From positions 1,426,001 through 1,490,000 of the forward strand of contig CM065878.1 in the NCBI GenBank assembly GCA_033439255.1: a stretch of 64,000 bases of DNA, written 5' to 3'. Positions within the stretch are counted from its first letter, which is position 1, and every line of letters begins with the position of its first letter. Below, one piece after another: positions 13,701 to 24,965 of this stretch. The DNA is from Hericium rajendrae (lineage: Eukaryota > Basidiomycota > Agaricomycetes > Russulales > Hericiaceae). The notes under the pieces are model-generated. The model was not told the DNA's origin. It worked only from the letters and a program-made list of their open reading frames with translations, and searched no databases. The position numbers and the translations under genes are program-made.

Positions 13701-15382
13701 CTATCAAGTATCACAGAGGCTTGTTGGATGCTGCAGATCAACCCAAGCATTTGTCTCAGGAAGTAGGATTTCACTTGCCTCCTCCTCCTAAACCTGGATC
13801 AATTGATATCTTAGTAGCTGGTTTTCCATGGTAAGCACAATTCACTATAAATATAAACTCTCTAATATTTTTCTCTAGTCAGCCTCATTCTTGCTTGAAC
13901 ATGTTCCAGAAGGCAAATGATGTTAAGAGTAATCTTCTTTTAACTCTGCTATCTCTGGTGGATGAACTTCAGCCCAAATACTGTGTTTTTGAAAATGTCA
14001 AAGGTTTTCTGCAGTTCAATCTCAACTCTGTGCAGCATGATCAGTTTAGGACTGAGGATGGTATTGAGATGGGAGGTTTAAAAGTTTTGATAAGAATCTT
14101 AGTTGCAATGAAGTATGTGATGCAATGCTTTTATCTGTCTTGATTCTGATATCCTTCAAAGTTATCAAGTGAGATTTGGCCTGCTACAGGCTGGACACTA
14201 TGGAACTCCTCAAGGCAGAATAAGATTCTTTCTCATAGCTGCTAGAACTGGCTTCATTCTTCCCAATCTTCCTCAGCCTACTCATGACTTTCCTATATCT
14301 GGCAAGCTAGAAATCAAGTTTTCCAATGGTGATTCTATTCAGCCTATCATTACTGAGAGGGGCACAGCACCACTTTTGCCTGTTACTGTGGATGATGCTA
14401 TCTCTGATCTGCCTAGATTTGACTGGCAAGTTATATTTTTTATAATCATATCAATTAATACTTACTATATTAAAGGTTAGGTCCTGATTCAGCTACACAA
14501 GCCTTTCAAGCTCAACAAAGAGTGGAAGATTTTCCAACATATGCTTGTGATAGTTTCAAAAGTCATGTTGGAATTGAAGGAAAGCCTACTTATCACAGTA
14601 AACCTCTAAATACCTTTCAACAAAAGAGTAGAAGAGAGGAAGTCTTCAATATTCAGCACTTTACAAGAGTGCTAAGACCTGAGGCTATAGAGCGGTAAGT
14701 CTTCTCTTATTGTAAATTAATTTAAGCTAACTATTTTCTCATCAGTGTAATTCATATTCCTCTAGTTGCAGGTGCAGACTATAGAAGTCAGTACTACTTT
14801 ATTTACTTTTTTACTTTGCTTATCATTTTGTTCAGGTCTCAAATCTAAGCATTGGGAATGGCAGTTCTCAAACCCCTCTTCTGCTGTTGCTAGAGGAGGA
14901 TTTAGAGCAGGTATTCTAAGTTTTTTTTTCTAACAATGAATACCTTTGATCTCATATTAATACAGGATTATATGGAAGGATTGACAAAGATGGCTTTTTC
15001 ATCACAACTGTCACAAATATGGAGCCCACTGCCAAGCAATGTAAGGTCTTAAATCCTTATGTGAGTTGTGATCTTTTGTTTCATCTTGGATATCCTTCTG
15101 ATGATTATTAGTGCATGAGGACTGTTACAGTCCGTGAGCTGGCCAGGTCACAGGGATTTCCTGATCACTTCGAATTTTACTCTCTCAACAATAGTGTGAA
15201 GACAGTGAGTACCTGAATGCATGATGCTATCTTACACTTCTGAATTTATCTCTTAGATGCACAGACAGATAGGGAATGCAGTGCCTTGGCCAGTGGGTGC
15301 TGCATTGGGTAGGGAGATCAGGTTAGCTGAGTTCAAGAGATGGAAGAAAAACTGGCAGGAGGCAACACATGTAGATGACTAG
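10766..15382 (+). CDS. DNA (cytosine-5) methyltransferase, DNMT1-like with BAH domains
   Basis: Transfers methyl from S-adenosylmethionine to C5 of cytosine in DNA, probably in CpG maintenance. ATG at 10766 opens [18 protein letters not shown] and a basic, acidic-patched leader. An RFTS-like domain follows ([35 protein letters not shown]), then two BAH-like domains ([51 protein letters not shown]). Catalytic motifs: I = [19 protein letters not shown] = GFPCQPHS (split by an intron at about 13832-13878), VI = [14 protein letters not shown] = [18 protein letters not shown], and IX/X = [23 protein letters not shown]. Stop TAG at 15380-15382. The order matches DNMT1. Base use changes sharply inside the gene: the 5' half is CpG-dense, the catalytic half nearly free of CpG. 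It is convergent with the MCC subunit gene, 74 bases away. Confidence 0.95.
13441..15360. other. CpG-depleted tract covering the methyltransferase catalytic domain
   Basis: By hand count I find about five CpG dinucleotides in these 1.9 kb, none in 13695-14692 and none in 14695-15132. A single 60-base line in the same gene's 5' half (12001-12060) holds eleven. Arg codons in the tract are nearly all AGA or AGG, while upstream exons use CGN freely. Depletion covers introns as well as exons. It starts gradually from about 12.5 kb and ends abruptly past the gene, where CpG density returns by about 15.5 kb. Confidence 0.9.
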
Positions 15383-15456
15383 CCGAAGCAGCAGCGGTGG
15401 ATCAATGCTGAACTTTAGTTTAGTTTGATATACAAGTAATCTACAATGTTCCATGT

Positions 15457-18400
15457 TTACTCCGTGTCCTCTTCGATGTCGACCAGTTCCCGGCCTTCCT
15501 CAACCATCTCCCCCTTCGTACAACCAACAGCTTTTACAACACCACTGACCTCCGCCCGGAGAACCGTCTCCGTCTTCATGCTCTCGAGCACCACGACCGC
15601 CTGGCCCTTCTCGACGTGCTCGCCCATCATCACACGCACCTCGACCACCAAACTCGGCATCGGCGCCTTCAGCGCGCCCTTCGCGGCACCGAGGATGTCG
15701 CCGCCGAGCGAGCGCAGCCAGCCCGGCGAGGGCAGCACGAGCGTGGTCTTGTGCCCGCCCTGGAAGATGTGCAGGCGCTCCATCGTGTTCGGCGCGTGCG
15801 ACGGGCACATTCGGCGCGGGCGGCTGCGGACGACGGTCGCGCGTCGCGTCGCAGCGTCGAGCGTTGTGGAGAGCGTGTTTGCGGACGTGAGTTGCGCGGA
15901 CACGCCGTGAAGTGTGCGTATGTGCGCCGTGGTGGACGATAAGGTCATAGAGGCCACCGGGGGCAGGGGCGATGTGTACAGTGTAGGTGGGGGCGTCGGC
16001 CTCGGAGGGGAGTTCGGGTTGGAGGGTGACGACGCGCATGGGGATGTCGCCACCGAAGCGCCGAGCGCCGAGAGCGGTCCATGGGGTCGTGGTCGTTGTA
16101 GGCTGATCGCGGAGGACGGTATAGAGTGCGGCTTGAGCGAGGACTTCAGGCGAAGGTTCGGGAAGTGGTGGGAATAGCTCCGCGTGATGTTTCTGAGAAG
16201 TTCGAAAAAAGTCAGGGTTTGATTTCTGCGCCAGACGGAGACGCATTACCGGAATGAAGCCCGTCTCGACCTCGCCGTCGATGAACGCGCGGTGTCCTGC
16301 GAGCGCGCGCAGGAACTCGATGTTCGTCGATACGCCGACGACCTTGTACTCTTCGAGGGCGCGGCGGAGCACGCGCAGGGCCTCGGCGCGGTCCTCCGCG
16401 TGCACGATGAGCTTCGCGATCATCGGGTCGTAGAATACGCCGATCTGCGCGCCCTGTGTGAAGCCTTGTTCGAGACGCACGGACGGTGCGAAGCGCGCAG
16501 GCGTGTCCAGAGCAGCAACATTCATTGGGTCAGCGGAAGAGGGAGGCAGTGGCGGTGCGAAGATGTGCGTAGGCTCCGGAGTGGAGATGTAGAGCAACGG
16601 GCCTGAGTCAGGTAGGAAGTCGTTGCGCGGGTTCTCGGCGTATATGCGCGCTTCGAAGGCATGTCCAACGAGTGGGATCATTGATTGGTGCAAGGGCAGA
16701 GGGTTACCGGTGGCGACCTGGTATGAAAACCGATCGTCAGTGAATAGATGTCAGGGTGACACAGTGAGAGAACATGCCTCGAGCTGCCATTCTACAAGGT
16801 CAAGGCCAGTGATCATCTCTGTAACAGGGTGCTCGACTTGCAGGCGCGTATTCCTGCATGATGGAGCGGTATCAGACCCCAAAAAGACGCAAGGATAAGG
16901 AAACGAATGCATACATTTCCATGAAATAGAACTTCTGCGTGTCATTGTCGAATATGAACTCGACTGTCCCTGCGCCAACATAGTTGACCGCTTTCGCAGC
17001 AGCGACCGCCTTGTCGCACAGCTCCGCGCGCAATTCCGGCGATAGCCCTGATGCAGGCGCCTTCACAGATCAATCAACCAACCGTCAGTCATACCGTCAA
17101 TCTGACACTTGTCAAGCACCACCGCACTAACCTCCTCGATGATCTTCTGGTTCCGTCGCTGCACAGAGCAGTCGCGCTCCCACAGGCTGACAGTATTGCC
17201 GAGCATGTCCGCGAAGATCTGCACCTCGACGTGCCGTGGGCGCTCGACAAACTTCTCGACGAGCACTGTGGCATCGCCGAAGCCCTTCAACGATTCACGT
17301 TGCGCGGATTCGAGCGCGTCGAAGAAGGCGTCGGGGGTGTCTACGGTACGCATGCCTTTGCCGCCGCCGCCATGGACTGCTTTGATGAGGACCGGGAAGC
17401 CTGGGTTTGGGAGATGAGAGGCGCGGACAGGCGGTGAAGGGACAAAGGTGGATACCTATTTTCTCTGCTTCGCGGAAGAGATATTGTGGGTCTTGATTGC
17501 TGCCATGGTATCCTGGAACACATGATACTCGGCATCTTCAAATGAGGTATCAGAATGCAAGCCCTTGGCAGTGTACGAGAACAGAAAACAGCCTACTCGA
17601 CATGATAGTCTTTGATTCACTATTATCGGATGCATTTGATTTGAATCTGATTCATTCGCAGAAAATAGTCGTTCGCACCTCTTCGAACCCATGCTCACGA
17701 TTGCGCTGGCTGGAGGGCCAATGAACACGATGCCTTCTTTCGCCAGTTGCTCAGCAAATTTTGCATTCTCGCTCAAGAATCCGTAGCTTGATCAGAAGTA
17801 TAGTCAGCATTGGTGCGAAGCAGGCAAGCTTGTCGGCCGTGCATACCCAGGATGAACTGCCTTCATTGAGTATCAGTAGATGATTTGACCAAAATAGATA
17901 TGAAGCGTCCTACTTGAGCCCCGCTCCGGTGACACACGTCGATGATCTTATCCATACGAAGCTGAGAGCCTCGTCAGAATCAGGATCAATACACTCGGTA
18001 AATGATACGGTATACGCACATAGCTCTCCGAAGACTGAGCTGGGCCGATGCAATACGCTTCATCTGCCTAAGCAATTCGTTTCGGATAAGAGCATATATG
18101 CATCAAATTGAGGACTGCATACTAAGGAGACATGTAGAGAATCCGCATCGACATCGCTGTAGACAGCAACGGTTTTGATATCGAGCTTCTTCGCAGTGCG
18201 TATGACACGGCATGCGATCTCCCCGCGATTCGCAATGAGGATCTTGTCAAAGTGAGGCTTTCTTGGAGGAACAAGCGAAGATAGAGAGCCTGTTTGGGGA
18301 ACAAAGTGACAAGTCAGTCACGTCAGAACCAATCAGAGGTTCAAGACGCACCTGCTACCGCGGCGAATCCCCTCGTCTGTGCGTTCAAGGACACATGTCG

Positions 18401-18553
18401 CGTAGTGACTAACTCGGTACGACCAGGAGATTGCTGTTGCGCTCGCGACGATGTCGAAGACGCGAGAATGGGCGCCGATATGCGTAACGAAGCTGGTGGG
18501 ACGCGACGGAGGACGCGTGCTCCGGCTGCCGCAGAATGTCGAGATGGGATCAT
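15457..18553 (-). CDS. 3-methylcrotonyl-CoA carboxylase, biotin-carrying alpha subunit
   Basis: Mitochondrial enzyme of leucine breakdown: it carboxylates biotin with ATP and bicarbonate for transfer to 3-methylcrotonyl-CoA. ATG at 18553-18551 opens [20 protein letters not shown], a mitochondrial leader. Visible in order: [54 protein letters not shown] (ATP grasp), [40 protein letters not shown] and EARIYAENP. The biotin site is VLESMKTE (Lys near 15575), then [15 protein letters not shown]. Stop at 15457-15459. The frame changes by one base near 15905-15930, between [10 protein letters not shown] and [14 protein letters not shown], with no GT-AG pair to explain it; an extra base in the assembly or a real lesion. 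A propionyl- or pyruvate-carboxylase is less likely given length and the ESMKTE site. Confidence 0.9.
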
Positions 18554-19478
18554 GATGTGTGGGACAGACAGAATGCTAAAGAAAAACTACAGCAGCCGGA
18601 TACAAGTCGCCTGTGCGGTATTGGGGGGAGGATGGACTTCGAGAGATTACAACAGGCTACGAGTGCGGGTTTGCAAGATCCGGAAGCGGGGAAATGGTCG
18701 CTCAGACAGCCGGCCGGCGCCCAGTACATCACGAGGTGTACAATTTCATGCAGACGACACCCACAACGAGCAGCTTGAAAAACGAAGACTATTAAGACTG
18801 AATTGTGATATCGTTAAGATCTTTGAGCAAGCTGAACGTACAGATTGAAGAGCTCGATGGGAGGAAAACAAGCAGAAATTCGAATTTCCTTGCCATACGT
18901 ACCCCGCATTTTCCTTTTTGGATGGCTTCGGAGGCAATTCATGCTCGCGGCTAGCAAGCGCTCAATTCGTTCACAACGCTCCCAGTGCACCATAAACTTG
19001 CACCTCTCGATGGCGTTGCACTTTTCTTTTTCGTGCAGAGATCTCCCCACGAACGACATATGCTGTTTCACTATACCTGATGCTGTACCCGTTTGCCACC
19101 GACATCATTCACCGAGATCACGTTGACGGTATCTGGACCAGGTACGAGCGTCTATCGCTTGGCAGTGCAACGAAGCTGTATAGCGCCAACGTAGCGCCAT
19201 ATAAACCATCCTGACTTTCAGGACTGGACACATTTTGGTGACCCGGTTTTCGTGGCAATCGGCGCCAACTGCTCATCACGACTTTGCAACCTGTGTTTGT
19301 ATGCTTCGATCAACCCAAGAGGACGACCTCCACCCTCAGTGCGTCGTCATGTTATCATTTGGGACTGGACGCCGTATGCTGATCACATATTCTCCAGGCC
19401 CTGGCATTTCTTAGGTCTGCCCGGTTCACCGAACGAAGGGGCGAAGACGCAGCGCTAATGAGGACCGTTTGTTTGCAG
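18554..19478. other. Intergenic between divergent MCC alpha and C2-like membrane protein genes
   Basis: Holds both promoters and probably a short first exon of the downstream gene, which I could not fix. No repeat, RNA gene or clear regulatory site seen. Confidence 0.4.
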
Positions 19479-21421
19479 TCCTTCGATCGCAGAATCTGCG
19501 GTTATTGCGACCAGAAAAGTCCTGGCGACCGATTGTCACTATTGACGTTGACAAGCACCATTCGCACGAACTCGTCCTGGGTGTCGATGGACAAAATCCC
19601 AATCTGAGGGCTCCCATAATTCTGTACGTCGTCTTCCCTTGCTCGTTTCGGATATGTGTGCTCATAATATGCGGTAGTCATGATGTTCACGATGGTAGTC
19701 TTGTCGACGTGAAGGTATGGTACAAGTCATCTAGCAAGGCGAAAAGCCGCCGCAAGCGGCATCTTGTAGGCAGCGCATCGACGTCTCTTGGCGAGGTAAC
19801 CAGGAGGCAAGGGAACGAATCGCGTAAGGCTTGTATCTGGCTCATTTGCCCAAATTCTGATGGTCATGATCTCATGCAGACGTCGATCTCCGGTTATCCT
19901 GCACGTCGCCGCACGTGAGGAAAGCTGCGTCAACTAGCAAAGAGCAGACATACGCGTCTCTGCTGGTAAGGGTCCGAACGCCCTATGCGCCCTCGCACGT
20001 CCATCGTCACGACGATGATGTCGTGAGTTACGAAGACGATCGCGTGTCGATCGTTGACTCAGGTAAGACTGCCGGTCTTCGTGCAGTGACGGCTGTGTTA
20101 ACATGCTCCCATCAGTCGACGACTCTCGAAGTTCGTCGGGACCATCCATTCCTTTATCAGAACCTGCCGAAAACCCACCGCCATGGGACCAGTCATCCGT
20201 TACGATGACCGAGGAGCCGACGCCTCCGAACACCTTGAGCCGTCGGCGACGGCGCAAGATCAAGCCCTTCCGCATCGACTCTGACGATGACGCGTGCAGC
20301 ATCTCCGCCTCGGAGTACACCGACGGGGAGGACGAGGACTCGAATCCCAAGCCTGTCGACCCATGGTCCTACGGCGACGAAATTGAGCTCTTCAGGGACG
20401 GACAAGGCGCGGAGGGCCCGATCGCCATCGTCCTTCCGTCCGAGCTCCCGTCGTCGTATATCCGGAACATGCAGGACAACATGTCGATCACCTCGTCAAT
20501 GACGTCGTCCATGACCCGCGGGCGGGCCTTCGTGGATCTGTTCACGTACTATCGCGAGCTGCGCGAGGCGCACGTGGACGTGGACTTCGAACGAGTGCTC
20601 GGAAAACTGATCTACGAGTGGTACTGGATAGGCGGTTCGGTGAGTCTGCCCCTGCCCCTACACCTCCGCGTTCCGTCTTCTAACGTCGTTTCTACTTTAA
20701 CAGCTTATCGCGGTTGCTGCGTAAGTAGTCTTCGAATGCCGTAGTCGAATACGATTCTAACGCGCCATTGTCCCGCAGGCTTGACACCGCGATCTTTGGC
20801 TTCTCGCCCGACGCCATCTTCAGCCTCGATGGCCCCGCCAAGCGCTCCGTAACGGTCTCCAGCATCGCCTGCGCCATCGGCCTCTTCATCGACATGTGGC
20901 TCATATTCGCGTACTCCGGCGCAGACGTCCAAAGTTCCAAGTGCGCCTTGCCCCGCCGCTTCTTTGGAACTTAATGACTTACCTTGCTCACGCAGACGCT
21001 CGCGGTGGACCTGTACTCCTCGTGGTTCTTCTTCGCGCTGACGTCGCGCCTCCCGCTACTAACGCTCGTCGTCGCGGTGCTCGCGCTCGTCGTATTCCTG
21101 CTCGTGATCGCGTGGGACGCATGGCGCGGGGCGGTGCTCGTTATGTCGTGCATCGCGGGCGTGCTGTTCTCGCTGCAGTTCATCGTGTTCGGCGTGCATC
21201 GCATCGCGCTGGGAATCGCGTGGGTTGTGCTGCGGGTCTGGCGTGGGCTGATGTGGATATTTAGACGGCGGAAAGGGATGGGGAAGGCGGGTGCGGGAAG
21301 GTCGCAGCCGCAAGGAGAGAGAGGTCGAGGCGGGGAGGACGCGGCCATTCGTGCTGGCTCCGATAGAGGTGGAAGTTGGGGTGGAAAGCTTGGGAAGTGT
21401 AGATATTGTCGAGATGAGTGA
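19479..21421 (+). CDS. C2-domain-like membrane protein, conserved hypothetical
   Basis: The first visible exon starts after the acceptor TTTGCAG at 19472-19478; the initiating ATG lies upstream in an exon I could not place. The N-terminal part has the look of a C2 lipid-binding domain: VLRSQNLRLLRPEKSWRP, VTIDVDKHHSHELVLGVDGQ, SLVDVKVWYKSSSKAK, LVGSASTSLGEV. The middle is acidic and basic (SRRRRRKIKPFRIDSDDD). Downstream are several hydrophobic stretches: SSIACAIGLFIDMWLIFAYS, PLLTLVVAVLALVVFLLVI and VLVMSCIAGVLFSLQFIVFG, likely membrane segments. The tail is Arg/Gly-rich and ends at TGA 21419-21421. Such C2-plus-membrane proteins occur in Agaricomycetes; function unknown. Several short introns. 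Confidence 0.7.
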
Positions 21422-21645
21422 GCAGAGTAATTGTAGTACCAGTAAATCCTAGTACACGAAGTTTAAAATCATAAAACCGCACACCTCCTGGAGTGACTGA
21501 GTTGGCTTTGTTGCAAGGCAATAAGAACATAAGTTTCGAGCATGTTCCAAAGGATCTGCGGAGCAAAACAATTCTTCAAGTTTTCAGCCTGACAACAAAT
21601 TCACTTAGAAGACATAATCACGCAACTCGAGCACAGCAACAAAAT

Positions 21646-22082
21646 TGGATGACTTCCCGTAGCCATCTGGAGCGACATTTAGCTGAACTAAATTTCTAGA
21701 TACTAAATGGCCGAGCTGCCGACGCGCGCGGCAGCCATGCCGAGTGTCGGAGTGTGTCAGATCTTCGCCCGATGAAATACTATCCTAGAAATCTGGAGGG
21801 GGGGTCCCCACCCCCTCTTCAAACGCAAAGAGCATTGCTAGACCTTGCTAGACCTATTTCGCCGCGACGCCGGCGCCTTGTAAGCTGATGGCGCGCCTCG
21901 TTTGACCAAATTCAGCGACCTAGCCACGCCAGTGGTCTTCATCGAGATCAGGTTGAACATGTTAGATAATCAGGTATAGCTCGGCACAACCTGCCGTGAT
22001 TGCAGCTCAGATTGAAATTCTGACCGTTTAGAAAAACATTTAGAGCTACTAAATCTGCTAATGGGCTACGGGAAGTCATCCA
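21646..22082. mobile_element. MITE-like inverted-repeat element
   Basis: Bases 21646-21664 (TGGATGACTTCCCGTAGCC) recur as an exact inverted copy at 22064-22082. Beyond this 19-bp perfect core the two ends stay similar for about 70 bases, both with ATTTAG...CTAAAT blocks. The 437-base unit has no ORF of note and a GC-rich middle with GGGGGGGTCCCCACCCCC. This is the form of a non-autonomous DNA transposon. I see no clear target duplication, so the superfamily is open. Confidence 0.65.
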
Positions 22083-22109
22083 TTCGAAGTTCCAGAAATT
22101 CGTATTTCA

Positions 22110-22127
22110 ATTACTAAGCTTAGTAAT
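22110..22127. repeat. Perfect 18-bp palindrome
   Basis: ATTACTAAGCTTAGTAAT is fully self-complementary and lies just outside the MITE-like element and 140 bases from the U2 gene 3' end. Could be a protein site or chance; no function claimed. Confidence 0.5.
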
Positions 22128-22269
22128 ACAAATCATAACCAGTTCGAAATCCAAAAATAGTAAGGAAAACGGGAAAGATCATTCCATCCCAATCATTTGC
22201 ACATCCCAAGCATGCATCGACAGATGCATGTCAACAGGAATTGCAAAAGAAGAGAAAGTATGATCCCCC

Positions 22270-22450
22270 GACGACACGAGCCGGTAGTGCAGTGACAAGG
22301 TCATCGCGTCCCCGGGTTGCAAGCAGAGCCCAGGGAGCAGGGGCGGCAAAAATTAGATAACCAGTAATGGGGGCAGTGCCCCCATAATAGTGGTTAAACT
22401 ATTAAGAACAGATACTACACTTGATCTAAGCCAAAAGGCCAGAGTGGTGA
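22270..22450 (-). ncRNA. U2 spliceosomal snRNA
   Basis: RNA of the U2 snRNP that pairs with the intron branch point and with U6. On the minus strand the 5' part reads GGCCTTTTGGCTTAGATCAA then GTGTAGTATCTGTTCTT, nearly the universal U2 5' domain; GTAGTA is the branch-point pairing site. Next come stem-loop IIa (AATAGT/ACTATT), stem-loop IIb (TGGGGGC/GCCCCCA), an Sm site AATTTTTG near 22350, stem III (CCCTGGG/CCCGGGG) and a terminal stem pairing GACGCGA with TCGTGTC. The ends are set by structure and by comparison with human U2, to within about 5-10 nt. The many short introns in this window are its substrates. Confidence 0.95.
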
Positions 22451-22474
22451 GGAAAAGTACATGTCGCGCGCCGG

Positions 22475-22482
22475 TATTTATA
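22475..22482 (-). promoter_or_regulatory. TATA box of the U2 snRNA gene
   Basis: TATAAATA on the minus strand lies about 25-32 bases before the inferred U2 5' end, the right distance for a core promoter. Placement depends on the predicted RNA start. Confidence 0.65.
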
Positions 22483-23174
22483 CGTTTTCGAATGCGCACG
22501 GACCAAGACCGCGTAAGCGCGCGGGCGTGCTGCATTTGTCAGCGTGGCGGGTTCGGGCCACGATCTAGATCTTGGCCACGATCCTTGGCCGCGATGCACC
22601 GACGTTGACCACTCTTGACAAGAAGCTTGACCGTGAGCTCGCGGCAAGAAATGCAGCCTGCGGTACTAATAATCTATTTCCACGACTCTGTATTAACTTT
22701 ATGTTGCATTCAAATCTTGAAATTTCTCACCTTTGCTGGGTATCATTCCTTAAGGGACGCGGAAACTACCTGTTGTAGCACTAAAGCCAATGAAGACAGG
22801 ATTTTAGGACTGGACGGCTCTGGGACACGAAAAATAGACCACAATCAGGTTGAGCGAGGAGGAGGATTCAAGGATAAGAGCCGCCCGACGCAGCTGCCAG
22901 ATATGCAGTCACTGCGGACCGGATGTACTTAGATCTTCGCGCCAAAGGTCGATGGACAAAATGAGGTATAAGAAGACCGACTGCATAGGTTAGCAGGAAT
23001 TTCTCAGGGGTTATTCAACGTGTCTGTCTCCTCCCACTTCGTCGACTCTTTCATCGTAAAACTATCCGTCAGATAAGTACGAGGACTTTTTCCCCTACGC
23101 AAGTTGCTTCAGTCGATGTGAGTAGATTTTCCAACTTTTCAGACGCAGGACTTCATACGCATGTAGAGAGAACC
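22483..23174. other. Intergenic, U2 upstream region and F-box gene promoter
   Basis: Head-to-head spacer between U2 (-) and the F-box gene (+). No gene or repeat seen. Confidence 0.4.
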
Positions 23175-24733
23175 ATGAGCAGTAGAAGCCCTTCGTCTTC
23201 TATCAACGCAGACAGCATGTCTCGGACTCCATTCATCAACAAACTTCCCGACGAACTTCTTGCCGAGATTTTCAGTCTCGCAAGGGACCCGCTGATAATG
23301 CGTTCACCTCTTGCACGAGAGCCTCTCGGATCCAAAAATCTACCATACTGGACACCCTATCCTATCCGCATCGCCAATGTTTCGCGGCGCTGGCACAACA
23401 TCGCCGTCACGATGCCCAACCTCTGGTCACAGCTCTCGTTCGCTGACACGGACTCGACTACCACATTGTTCCTTGCTCGCGCAGGCAACACGCCTCTGGA
23501 CATGGTCTACGATGCCGACGCGACGTGGACCTACCCCAGCGAGGATGCATGTCCCGCCTTCACACGTCTCCTGCAGGACCCGCTGCTCCGAGAGCGCTGG
23601 CGCACGCTGTGGTACCGCTGCCCGGAAGACGTCGAGGACATGCACTACGCATTCGCCGTCGTCGACGCCGCGCCGCAGCTCCCGAACCTCGAGGACCTGC
23701 TGCTCAGCTTCGCGCCGACGTTCCGTGAGTTTAAACTATCCGCATCCGTCCGTCCGCCGGAGCTGGAGTGGGGCAGGAACGCATGCAGCCTGAAATCGCT
23801 GAGGCTGCACGCTGTGCCGATGAAGTGGAACGATGCGCCGTCGTGGGAGGGCCTCACCTGCCTCGAGCTCAAGTTCTTCCCCAGCGAGAACACGCCCACG
23901 TTTCCGCAGTTCAAGCGAGTCCTCGAGACGGCGACGCACCTGCGCGAGCTCGTGCTCGACGCCGCGGGGCCCCATGGTGCCGAAGACGCCTGGGACGCCG
24001 AGCAGCGCCTCACGCTGCCGCACCTGCGCAAGCTTGCGCTCGCGAGGCAGGATGTCTACGACTTCGTCGCGCTGCTCAAGCGGCTTGTCATCCCGGCCCT
24101 GCACCACCTCGAGCTCAACCTCCCGCGCACGGAGCGCGCAGCTTATCCAGAAATGGACGACGACGACGACCCGGACGACCTCTTCTCGCTCATCGTCGGC
24201 AACCCGCAGGTCGACCTCGTCGAGATGATGGCCACGCCCTATCCCGGAACACAGACGTCACTCCTCGCATCCATACGTGTGCTCCGCGTCGAGGAGCTGC
24301 ACTTGGGCGCGACACGGCCGCGATGATGCTCGGCGCGCTGCCGCATCTCGAAGTCGTCTGTGCCGATCTCGACGCATGGGACAGCACGCGGCTCCCACCG
24401 GAGTTCATGCACTGCGTGCTCGGCCTCCCGCCGTCCCAGCGCGGCGGTTTCCTCCCGCGCCTCTCGATGCTCATCGTGTCCGAGCTGCCTGTCGGCACCC
24501 TGCGCCAATGGCTCGAGCTGCGCGCGAAGCTCGGCAAGACGCTTCCGGAGGTGTTCGTGCCTGCATGCTTGTATGATAGGGACAGCGGGGGCCATCGACG
24601 TATTGGGTATATACGCACGCCGAAGGATATGAAGATCGGGGCGCGAACGCTGGGGCACCTCGATCTTAGCGAGTTTTTGGAGGCCAGAGAGAGATATGTG
24701 GTGCTCGAGGACGAGCTCGCAACCGCGCGCTGA
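23175..24733 (+). CDS. F-box / leucine-rich-repeat-like protein
   Basis: Probable substrate receptor of an SCF ubiquitin ligase. The first in-frame ATG is at 23175 (MSSRSPSSSINADSM); the frame is open further 5' but without an ATG. The F-box reads INKLPDELLAEIFSLA, then IRIANVSRRWHNIAVTMPNL and WSQL, the usual Agaricomycete pattern, then LRR-like segments (CSLKSLRLHAVPMKW, LRELVLDAAG, HLRKLALARQDVYD). Near 24305 the frame breaks by one base in TTGGGCG: the first frame stops at 24326, while the next carries a good C terminus (TAAMMLGALPHLEVVCADLD, then GRFL-type repeats) to TGA 24731-24733. It may be a one-base assembly deletion or a truncated paralogue; large F-box families do contain pseudogenes. 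No introns are needed. Confidence 0.75.
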
Positions 24734-24965
24734 ACGGCCACCATACGTCTACTATTCATTTGGGTGGCTCGATCACTGGCTTTTCTCTCATTGACTTTTG
24801 AAACGTTTCTTCCCTTTGTTTGGACCTTACGAAGCGGACATACGCTTATCTGTCCTGCCCTCTATGTATCAATATATGCAATCGTTCACTATTCGCGCAT
24901 GAACAATTATTTTCGCATATCAGATCTTGCTACTAAGCCTGCTGAAATGTTACAGGAAAATGGAG

